Shown here one piece after another: positions 48,297 to 58,300 of a DNA stretch of 64,000 bases. Source of the stretch: Clytia hemisphaerica (lineage: Eukaryota; Cnidaria; Hydrozoa; Leptothecata; Clytiidae). How positions within the stretch are numbered: the stretch's first letter is position 1; each line of letters starts with the position of its first letter. Location: positions 659,003 through 723,002 of the forward strand of contig CACVBU010000468.1 in assembly GCA_902728285.1 (NCBI GenBank), in the 5' to 3' direction. A program made the position numbers and the translations under genes. The notes under the pieces are model-generated. The model worked only from the letters and a program-made list of their open reading frames with translations, did no database searches and had not been told where the DNA came from.

Positions 48297-50192
48297 ATGG
48301 TGGCCACAGAATTATTTTTTTCAAATTCCAGGACTTTCAAGGACTTTCAAGGACAAATTTCGACTTTTTCCAGGACTTTAGATCATCAAATTCCAGGATA
48401 TTTCAGGACAAAATAGCATTAAACAGAAAAAATCAAGGATTTTCCAGGATAAAAAAATAAAATATTACTATCTCAGCAAGGAAAATATCAAATGAATGCA
48501 ACTACGTAATAAAGAGGTTTTCCTAAAATAACTAACAACATAAAATACCACATTATAACATATGATTTTTATCAAAACGCATTGACCTATAGAGCTAGGC
48601 TAGCCTTTTACCACACAGGTTTTTTCAAATCCTTTAGATAGAAAAACAGCAACGCAAAGCTAATGCTATTTTTAGAAAAATACTCTATAGAATACAAAAA
48701 AAGGTAAATGCTGTCAACTTCATGACGAAAGTATAAAAAATAAACAAACTATATAAGTATAACTAACGAAAGAAAATATACAAAATATCAAAAGAAATCA
48801 AATCAAAAATACTTTTCGAACATAGTAAGTTTGGATCAACTTTAAAAAACTTAGATTATCAACTCAAACAATTGAATCCCTACGAAGGATTAGGGTTTCT
48901 TCCATTTTAGTAAACTTGTTAATTTCTGCTTTCTTCAATGCGGCTGCTTTTCTGAGATCGTTTGACCTTTCCAGAGTTTTGAAACATTTGTTATCCTGAG
49001 CTTGTAGGGCCATACCGTCGGCATCTTTCAACAACTCGCCAATACTGGACTGCAAATGTCTCTTTTTTTTCGCGATCTGATTAATTTCTTCGGTTACCAA
49101 TTTACGTTTAAGTTGTATGTCACTTTTTGATTTGACTTTAGATTTTTTCTCCAAATCAGAGGTGTAACGCTGCCTCGAGGCTTTTACAGACCTGATCATA
49201 TCTCGTGTGATTTTGATACTTTTTGCCTCTACATCCTTAGCCAGCATTTGATCATGTGCTACACGTAATGACTTCAAAGATTCTTCTGACTGGTTTTCTA
49301 CTATGAACTCTTTGTTGGCTTTAAACCCACGTTCGATGGCTGATTGCCCATGGCTAAGATAAAAGATGATGATACAAATTTCCCGAAGCGCGGAATATTC
49401 TGATATGTAAGGCCACAAAAATGTGTCAAGGCGTTGATCAAATTTTGAAAATTTGGCAAATTTTTCCCGATTCTGTGGGATAGCTCCACGAAGAAATTTA
49501 GCGAATTGATCTTTCGCATCATCTGATAGTGATAATTTAACGGTTATCTGCTTTTGATCTGTGAGTTTTTCGACAATTTTTCCAAATCGATTCTTGGCTG
49601 TTTCGTGTTTATCACTTATTGCCAATGTATTTGGATTTAAGCAACCAGAGGATCGGACAATCATGTACTTTAAGGGACATTTCTCGATAAAGTGGTGTGC
49701 GAGATTTGACAAAAACAAAATTGCTCCTTTATAAAATGTGTGAACTAGACCACTTTTGTGGTTACGCGTTTTCTTGTATGCCTGAACAAGTAGCTTTGCA
49801 CCAGTACCAACCAATTATTAGCAATAGTCAAGATTTTTATAAATTTTTATAAAAAGAAAAACAAATGATTATAAATCAGATAGCAGTCAAGATATAATTG
49901 CTAAAAAGAAAAACAAATGATTATAAATCAGATAGCAGTCAAGATATTGCTAAAAAGAAAAAGAAATAGATTATAACGACAGATACATAGTCAAGATTTT
50001 TCCAATTTTAGAATGCGAAACGAAAAAGTCGATTGAAAAAAAATATATTCAAAGAATTTAGAATATCCAGGACATTCCAGGACATTTTGAAAAATTACAA
50101 GAAATCCCAGGAGTTTCAAGGACTTTCCAGGAGAAAACTTTAATTCCAGGATATTCCAGGAATTTCCAGGAGCGTGGCCACCATGGCCACAA
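48297..50192 (-). mobile_element. Nested hAT-like unit around the transposase ORF
   Basis: The stretch is bounded by inverted CATGGTGGCCAC (left, about 48297-48308) and GTGGCCACCATG (right, about 50174-50185). Just inside both ends are many copies of a CCAGGAC/CCAGGAAT word (48333-48450 and 50070-50172). No clean 8-bp duplication was readable at the edges, so the boundaries are approximate. Two ~60-bp tandem copies (AAAAACAAATGATTATAAATC type) lie upstream of the ORF at 49857-49970. Confidence 0.5.
48864..49814 (-). CDS. hAT-type transposase C-terminal part (dimerisation region), degenerate or partial
   Basis: A 316-aa uninterrupted frame. Residues ~145-185 read IIFYLSHGQSAIERGFKANK then EFIVENQSEESLKSLRVAHD. 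This SHGQxxxERGFxxNK...EN pattern is the C-terminal dimerisation signature seen in a group of hAT-derived transposases common in invertebrates. The region before it (KFDQRLDTFLWPYISEYSALRE) fits the helical end of the RNase-H-like core, and the last ~110 residues are Lys-rich coiled coil. The N-terminal BED finger and DDE residues are not present in this frame, so it is a 5'-truncated or internally deleted copy, or the earlier exons are degraded. It lies inside the 5.6-kb foldback-like element. Flanking GTGGCCAC inverted ends at ~48300 and ~50173 suggest a separate nested unit. Confidence 0.72.
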   Translation of the reverse strand: MVGTGAKLLVQAYKKTRNHKSGLVHTFYKGAILFLSNLAHHFIEKCPLKYMIVRSSGCLNPNTLAISDKHETAKNRFGKIVEKLTDQKQITVKLSLSDDAKDQFAKFLRGAIPQNREKFAKFSKFDQRLDTFLWPYISEYSALREICIIIFYLSHGQSAIERGFKANKEFIVENQSEESLKSLRVAHDQMLAKDVEAKSIKITRDMIRSVKASRQRYTSDLEKKSKVKSKSDIQLKRKLVTEEINQIAKKKRHLQSSIGELLKDADGMALQAQDNKCFKTLERSNDLRKAAALKKAEINKFTKMEETLILRRDSIV

Positions 50193-50410
50193 AAAAACTT
50201 GCAGAGAATTTGATAGTGTCGATTGAAGAAAGAAAATTCGAAAAAGAAATTCATTTTCTTTCTTCCACCGCCGACGGGATATGTTTTCTACTCATTTTCT
50301 TTCGGGTATTTTTCATCTCCAAATTAAATAAAAACTTACTAGTTATCCTTGGGAGGTTTTGCTGTCGAAAAATGAATCACCATTGATGAAAATAAAGTTT
50401 TTATAAATAA

Positions 50411-51535
50411 CTAGCCGTCCCGGCATCGTCCGAGACGACTTCTTACTCCTTTTAATACGCTCGCTTCGCTCGCTTTTCTATTTTTCAGAAAATTGTAGGG
50501 ATTTGTATACAAATGTACTTATTTTGCGAGAAGAAATGTTCTTAAATTTAGGCCTTTTTCGTAAAAATTGATGTTTAAAATTTTTAAGGGGACACTAAAA
50601 TTAATGCACATTAAAAAATATGGTGAAAGTATTTTTAGTTGAATTTTGATTTTTTCTTCTCCTTATTAAATTGTATAAATTTGTCATAATTTCTTTTGTT
50701 GAAAACCTTCAAACAATAATGTTCTTGACTCGCTAAAAATAATGCTCATGCAAATATTGGTGAAAATTGATTTAAAAATTTCTCGCGAGAAATCGGTCAT
50801 ACTTTAAACGTGCTTTTTTGGGGGTTTTTGGGAGAGGAAAGACTATTATTTTCCTCACGCAAGGATGAAGATAAAAAACAAATAGAAATTCAAATTCAGT
50901 ATTAGAGGTACTTGGCAACACCGATCACTCCAAAGACCACAGTGCTTTACGGTGGAATATAAAGAGTGCCTTTTTTCAATACCTCTTAACAGAGTCAACA
51001 ATTATTTAACAATTAAACTCAATGCGTAAGTAAAAGCGTTTTCATTTTGCTATCTCAATAGAACAAAAAATAGCAAACATTGATTAAAAAATTTCATAAT
51101 TGAATTGGGAATAAGTCATCAACTTTTCTCATATTGTCAAGTCCATTAAATTGAAATGTTTTTTATCAGAGTATCAAATAGAAGGGAAATGTCATCGGAG
51201 CTTTATTAATCTCAAGGGTAATCATAAATATGATGTCTTTTTGAAAACTCAAATTTTATCTTCGACGTATTCCCATGTGAATCAAAATTATTTCATAACC
51301 GACATAAACTTTTTTTTAAAAAACTATAAATTATGCTGATAGTGCTATTGCACAGTCAGTTGTGTTTCTCCATCAAGGAGAAATGTGCTCTCTTGAATGG
51401 AAGTGCATTTGGCGAATAGAATTGAATATACAATCAAAAAGGCGCGAAAAAAATTGCCGTGTATTTAAAAATCGCTAGCGAAAAAGCCTCATGCGAGAAT
51501 GGGAGAGTTCCGATTTAAGCGTATTATAATATAGA
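50411..51535. other. Possible further insertion inside the foldback element
   Basis: It begins ACTAGCCGTCCCGGCATCGT and CGCTCGCTTCGCTCGC, and closes near GCGTATTATAATATAGAAGG. This start/end phrase type is common at edges of unclassified invertebrate repeats. No duplication or coding frame is seen. Confidence 0.35.
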
Positions 51536-51965
51536 AGGCTCCCTTCGAAAACTGAATTTCGAAGGCAGGAAAAGTCTACTGTGTGTGAAAACTGAAGCAA
51601 ACAAAGCATTTCATTCCCCAACATAGATAGGTACTTCTTTCAATCAAATCTAAATTTATAAAATTTTATAATTTTACTTCATTCTTAAAGTTTTTTTAAT
51701 AATAAAATCGCAATAATTCAAATATGTGTTCTTTCCAAAGCAAAAATCCCAAATGAAACTATTTGTTATGTTATGATTGCAACAATGCAATGACTTCTTT
51801 TTCGAAATAACAAAAAAACACCCATTCAGCAGACGCTTGATGGTCTAAAAAAATATTTCTTTACCATCAAAATATACCGTATTTCTGCAAAATAAAGACA
51901 ATAATCAAACTGCAAAAATGCGAAATTCATGTAACTAAAAAAGTACGAAAACAAAATTTCATTTC

Positions 51966-52412
51966 AACTCTCGATTTTAATTTTCAACTCGCACTTTTGA
52001 TTTTTCAACTCACGATTTTAATTTGCAACTCGCGATTTAAATTTGCAACTCGCATTTTTAATTTTTCAACTCGCGATTTTAATTTGCAACTCGCACTTTT
52101 GATTTTTCAACTCGCGATTTTAATTTGCAACTCGCACTTTTGATTTTTCAACTCGCAATTTTAATTTGTAACTCGCACTTTTAATTTTTCAACTCGCGAT
52201 TTTAATTTGCAACTCGCACTTTTGATTTTTCAACTCGCGATTTAAATTTGCAACTCGCGATTTTAATCTGCAACTCGCGATTTTGATGTCTTAACGTGAA
52301 GTTTTCAACTCGCAACTCGCACTTTTATTTGGTTAAAATAGCAACTCGTAACTCGCAACTCGCATATTTGATAGCAACTCGCAACTCGTAGGACCAACTC
52401 GCAACTCGTATG
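51966..52412 (-). repeat. Right CAACTCGC tandem array (inverted copy)
   Basis: The reverse-complement partner of the left array, longer by roughly 100 bp because it has more spacer-type units (CAACTCGCGATTTTAATTTG). The outermost 150 bp match the left end block by block. Confidence 0.92.
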
Positions 52413-52826
52413 TTAAAAATCCACAGGTGCGCTCTTAGCTAAGCCGTGTTCGCGGGCGATAAATTTATGTTTACTTCTCTTGTATATTTTAGTGGTATTT
52501 ATCCAATGAAAAAGATGTTGACAAAATATGCACGGCGCTGACAAAATATGCACAGCATTGATTATGACATCATTAAATATTTCCATTTCGATTCAACGCC
52601 CGTTAAAGAAAATAATTTGTAAATAGTTCTTTTTATTTATCGAGTAAACGACACGCAAGACAGAAGGTTTGGTTGTGTTGATCAGGTATGTTTTTATGAC
52701 TGGGTACAAATGCCTGTTAGGTATATCTCTGTGACTCTCGAGCTCCAACAACCCTAACCCTAACTAATAATAACCAAGCCCCCATCTAGGTCCACAGATT
52801 GAAAAATTTCACTTGCATCCTATATA

Positions 52827-52997
52827 TAGCCCTCAAATGAATGACCTGCCTGGTCATTAAAATACAACTACGCAGCTCCGGTCGCAGCTCTACTCTACCA
52901 TTTTTGTTTTGATTTAATTTTGTATTTTAATGACCAGCCAGGTCTTTGAGGGGTATGCATGTTAGCCTCCACTGATGCAAGTTACCCAATCTCACGG
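52827..52997. mobile_element. Left-truncated copy of the CCGTGAAGTCGGG family
   Basis: ATAGCCCTCAAATGAATGAC starts the copy and TGATGCAAGTTACCCAATCT, CACGG and TA end it. The outer ~40 bp of the left terminus are missing. It lies between the foldback element and the kinesin gene. Confidence 0.82.
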
Positions 52998-53206
52998 TAT
53001 CATTTGCCAGCAAGGCAAGATTCAGAAAAAGAGGGAACGAAAAACACTTTTTGCTTATACCAGCACAATATAACAAAACGTAGAAGACACTGTCTTGATA
53101 TGAAATTTGTGTCTGATAAAAAACGGGAACATTTATGTAAAGATAACACCTTTAAACTTTGTATAACGTCAGCCAGGTCTCTGTTCGTCCACTCACACTG
53201 TGGTTG

Positions 53207-53320
53207 GGCATCCAAAATGGCGTTTCACTTTCGTTTTCATTTTCGTTTTCGAAGAAATTGGCGCAGCGAGCGTGATTGGCTAGGATCATACCGCCATTTT
53301 TCCGCCCTTACTTCAATTTC
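53207..53320 (+). promoter_or_regulatory. Candidate kinesin promoter elements
   Basis: It holds AAAATGGCG and CGCCATTTT (YY1-like), GTGATTGGCT (CCAAT box, reverse) and TTTTCCGCCCTTACTTC. The last resembles TTTTCCGCCTTTACTTT upstream of the chromodomain gene in the same sense orientation. It is ~620-700 bp before the kinesin ATG. Confidence 0.42.
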
Positions 53321-53924
53321 TTTTGTAAGGACAAAAAAAAAGGATATTTTTACACAAATTTACCAGACATTTTACAGTTTTGACCCTAATCAATCAGATG
53401 TGGATATTGTTTAGTCAGATTCCACAAGACGAACATAGAATTTTTTGTGTTTCATAATATAGGGCGGTTATTTAGGGCGGCAAAGTTTGGACTTTTAATC
53501 ATTGACCAAAATAATTTTCGATGAAAAAATGTCTGTTTGACTTTGTTATCACGTGATATAAATCAAAGTATACTAAACCCACGTGCTTTCTTTTTTATCC
53601 GGCTGCACAGATGTTATGAAAACCTAAAAAAACATTGCGTATTATATGACAAGTAAACAGTCTACAAATTTGATAGACTTGTGTTTATATCTCTTCTGTG
53701 CAATGGCAGAAGAATGAAAAACTAAAGAATCATCCGATAAGCTTGTAAAAAAAAGACAAATCAAGCTCAAGATTGTAACTGGGGAATTATACGTGATTAT
53801 TATTACTGTCTGGCCTGGGCTTGTGGAAAGGAATTAAAATGTTTTGTTTGTTTCTGTTTTAGTTTGAAAAAGTTAACAAGAAGATTTTGCTGGCCAAAAT
53901 TTTCGCACATGTTAAAAACATAGA

Positions 53925-55327
53925 ATGGCGTCTGTCAAAGTAGCAGTGAGAGTCCGCCCTATAAACAAAAGGTATACTTGAAATCTTCACACCAGTAATT
54001 TGTTGATTATATGTTTTTTGAAACTTTGTTCCAAAGCAATCTAAACTTCACATGATCAAATCAATCGAATGTAATCAAACGCGATCCAATAATTGCAATT
54101 CCATTGTCAAAAGGACCCTGCCGGCGCACCGGACTTAACAAACACCGGACATGCGAAAGTCCAGTGTAAAATGATGATTTTTTTTAACACCGGACAATCT
54201 CTACACCGGACTTAAGTCAGGAAGTCGGATGTCCGGTGTCGGAGAAGGATATTTTTTCCACGTCGGACAAACAATGAAGACACCGGACATGACCAGTCCG
54301 GTGTGTCCGGTGTTTCTTAATTTTTTGTTTCATAAATAAATATCCGGCGTCCAAAATTCCCTGTATGCAACACGCGAAAGGATACTTTTTGCCACCGGAC
54401 AAATACACCGGACAGCCCGGTGCGTCGGCAGGGTCCTTTGTCAAACAAAATGGAATTCTGGGTAATATTCCATTGTGAATAATGTTCGATTGGTTTGATT
54501 GATTGTCAATAATTACGTTTTATTGAGCTTCTATTGTGTTCAATTACAATTATGTTTTATAAGTTTGATTGCAATTAATTTGGCTGAAAAGTAACATAAA
54601 ATAATGTTTATAAAAGTACAGGACGGGTCCCCTGTCAGTGTCCAGACGATGTCAAACGAACAAATTTAAAAGGCCAAATCAATTGAATGCAATTGAATGC
54701 AATCAAATAAATGCCATGCGATAGTCGTACGCAAACTTCTTTCGTTGCTGCTACATTGAGAAGGGCAAATGGGGCAATATTCAAACTTCGTCACTATGTT
54801 CCAATTCACATCCTTCTAAACATTTATCATGCAATTTTTGCTTCTCATGTTCGCTATGCTAGTCAACTCTGGGGACTGTGTGACAATACTGTCACACATA
54901 GAATTCTTACTCTTCAAAACACTGCACTAAGACTCATGACCTTTAGTGAACCAAGAACTTCTGCCACTCCCCTGTTTGCTGAACTTAAATTACTCAAAAT
55001 CTTTGATCAGGTGAAAGTAATGAATATCTTATTTATTCAAAAATACCTCCAGGGTAATCTTCCATCTGATGTCCTATCAACACTTAATTTTGATGAAATT
55101 GATCACAAAACTGGCACCAGGGGCAAAGCTATTAAACTACTAAAACTTTCAACGGTCAAAACCACAAATTTTGGACTTAACTCTTTCTCTCGTCTTTCGT
55201 CAAAACAATGGAATGAGTTACTAATAAATCATCCTGACACTGATTTTCACAACCTTGATACTGATGAACTAAAATCTTTAGCTACAAAATTCTATTTAGA
55301 CAAATACAAAGCTGAAAACGAATAATC

Positions 55328-55364
<37 letters not shown>

Positions 55365-58300
55365 AATTGTGTGTGCATGAGCTTAGTGTGTTTTCCCAGG
55401 GTGGGAGGGGGTGGGTCGTGTAACAGGAAGAACTTTATAGATAAAACTACTCAAAGAAATTTTCATAAAATAAAAGTAAAAATATTTCTTATATTCATTA
55501 TTTTGTGTCACTATTAATATTTTGATAATCGTTTATTCATTTGTTCTTTAGTTCTGTAATAATTTTTCAGTTTCTTCTAGGTTCCCCATTGTATTAGAGA
55601 AATCTATTTTTTTTTGTAAGGGGTTATCCTGCTGTGTTGCAGCGAAAATATATTCAATTCAATCAAATCGTAAAGAAATATTACCCAGGATTTGCCGTTT
55701 GATTGCTTTGATTACGTACAATTGTATTTGATTATGTTAGACTAGGTTCAATTAATTCAGTTGCATTCGCTCTCGTGTGATACTAACACGCTCGCTCTCG
55801 TATCCACTCTTACATTACGCTAAAGCTTTACCGTGAGTGGTCCTAAATCCGACAGCCCTGCCTAAATCCGATGGGGTCTTTCAAAGATACAAACTGAAAC
55901 AAAAACAAACCTTTCGCTGTGACGCAACGAAGATACCAAAGTGTCAACTAAACTGAGAGATTTGATACACTGAACCAATTGAACCAAAACATTAATTGCT
56001 TCTTATACAAAACATAATTTTTTATTACAAAATTGTTAACGTTTCGACGTTTTAAACACAAGCAACGGATTCAGAATAATAGAGGTAATTATTTTTACAA
56101 CTCACACTTTTTTTATCACATTTTAATTGACATCTTGACATTATAGTCATCTTGTTAGATGTTTTGTTTCGAGACTTCTTGAAATACAGTTTATTGTTCA
56201 ACTTGGAGAGGGAATGTTTGTAAACATAGAATTTTTTTCATAGCAGTTATTTGGGGGGTCGGATATAGGACCACTCACGGTATAGGAGTGGATTAATTCA
56301 ATTGCACTTAACCTTATCAAACATTATCATTATTGAACTAATCATCCTACTGTCAACAGCTCTAACTTGGGACTATCTGATCTGACAAAATATGGGACAG
56401 CAATTTGGCCACCATTTCATCACCGAACCTCCAAAGTCATTTAATTAACATAACTGCAAATCATGGATAATTAGTGGAAGTAATTCAATTTGTGAAGTGT
56501 CTTTACATCACATAGAACAAAAGAAAATAGCAAAAGAACAAAGGAATTACCCATAGCCATCATTTCGCAACCATGGGGAATCGCGATTTTACGGAAATGG
56601 GAATCCTCATATCAAGTAAAGCATCTTCTGAAAATTTCATTCTTCCCCATAGATGCGAAAATGAAAAACAAAGAAGCTTTAGTTTTAATTTCTGATCGTC
56701 TTTTTAATTTGCCATGAAGTGTTATAAAATTTCTTAAAGAAAGACACATCCTCCTACGAAGAGGCCTCATAAAAATGACGTAGAAAAAAGTTGTCATTTT
56801 ATCTTAACAATTTCGTAAATTATATCACAACCACGGAGCGCTGACTTTTAGTTTTTTTGACTTGTTCTCACTCATTTGGTTTCCGTAATAAAAAGAAAGT
56901 CGTTATTGTGAACTTTGAACATGCTTAAAATCAAGGTACTTCCACTAACTGATAGATAGCAAATTCTAGTTCTATTAAGTGATCACATAATACGCTAAAG
57001 TACATTATCATGATATTGATGTGCAAATGATGTGATACGCTACCATAAGTTAGTCTAGATGTCGACATCCCTCTTCTCATTCAGACAACCTTCTTTAGAG
57101 ATAGGAATAAGAGGAAGGTCGGGATCACTTATAGACAAAAGATTTTTTTCTTTCTCTAATCACTAAGCAAACAAAAATAGTTTCCATCAGCGATTCCGAC
57201 CTTCCAATTATTCCTATCTCTAAAGAAAGGGTTCGGGATTAGAAGAGGAATGTCAACATAGTGATTTAACAGTAAGGGAAAATACAGGCCAGATATCAAC
57301 AATCCCATGTTTTGACCAATCATCCCAAGTTAGAGCCATTGACGGTAATAATATCTCAATCAAACATAATTCAAACGCAATCGAACACATTCAAATATTT
57401 CCTAGGAATTGGTTGTTCGATTGAGATTAGATTAAGTGTTCGATCGAGTTCAATTACTTTTGATTGGTTCAATCCCGATTTTTGTTCAAACTTGTTCGAC
57501 TGACACCATCTGCCATAGTTACCAGCTTTTTAGCAATTCGAGAGTCTGGTTTAGCGTTTTATTACTGTCTATGGTGGTGTCTGGATTGTTTAGAAGTTTT
57601 CTCATTTGACACAAGACATTTCACATCTGATGGTACCATAAGCAGTGTGGTGTTTTAGATAAAAATCACAAATATTGCTCTTTTTGGAAATTATTGCTGA
57701 AAATGGCAATTTTTTGTAACAATAAAAAGCTGAGTTTCTTGAACCTTATCGGGAAGAGATGTCAGAGGCTCTCATGAAACATTGAATAATATCGCAGAAA
57801 ATAGTTTTCAGATTTTTAAAAGTTAGACCATTCTTGGGAAAAGAACAATACAGATCCTTTATGGCCGTTCTGGGACGTTCTAGGAACTTTAGAGGATATT
57901 TTTTATTGTCCCCACTTCACTGCTTAGTTGAGGAGCAACTTAACAAAACGTTTCTGACATTGTTATCATGTTAATTATTAACTTTTCTATCTACTTAGAG
58001 GATCATTGCCCAACCGACTTGAGTGTTTATTGTTGCGTGTGTACCAATTTTCAACCATTTATAAATTGAGTTAAATGTTACTAAGGATGACTGAAAGCAG
58101 CTGAAAGGGCTTTCAAATTAGCATCAAATTTTTTTCTCTATTGATTTCAACAAATGTATTTCATGCACAATCATCAGGCTTATTTGACATTTCAAACTTT
58201 GCAACCTAATTAATGCATGTGTACTTCTAGGTTTGCCGCACAGAGGTTTTGTTTTGACAAAAACAGCTAGGATAAAAATTAGATACATCGAAATTGATAT

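Larger units (their letters stand above)
46824..52424. mobile_element. 5.6-kb foldback-like transposable element with GCGAGTTG-array inverted termini and 8-bp TSD
   Basis: The direct 8-mer AGGTGCGC occurs at 46816-46823 and 52425-52432. Just inside, the ends are inverted: GTGAATTGATAATATGCGAG on the left and, reversed, GTGGATTTTTAACATACGAG on the right. Each end continues for roughly 340-450 bp in the same order: GCGAGTTG doublets, TTGGTCCT, GCTATCAAATATGCGAG, AATAAAAGTGCGAG, TTCACGTTAAGACATC, then an array of ~20-24-bp units of the type GCGAGTTGCAAATTAAAATC. Long inverted repeats made of tandem units are the hallmark of foldback (FB) elements. The interior carries the hAT-type ORF on the minus strand and no second recognisable gene. 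The 8-bp duplication fits hAT-type integration. Confidence 0.85.

Noticed and set aside
52959-53414. 151-aa plus-strand frame upstream of the kinesin
   Set aside because: It starts inside a MITE end, runs through candidate promoter motifs, and has no domain or splice context.
54217-54444. 75-aa minus frame
   Set aside because: It lies wholly within the CACCGGAC MITE.
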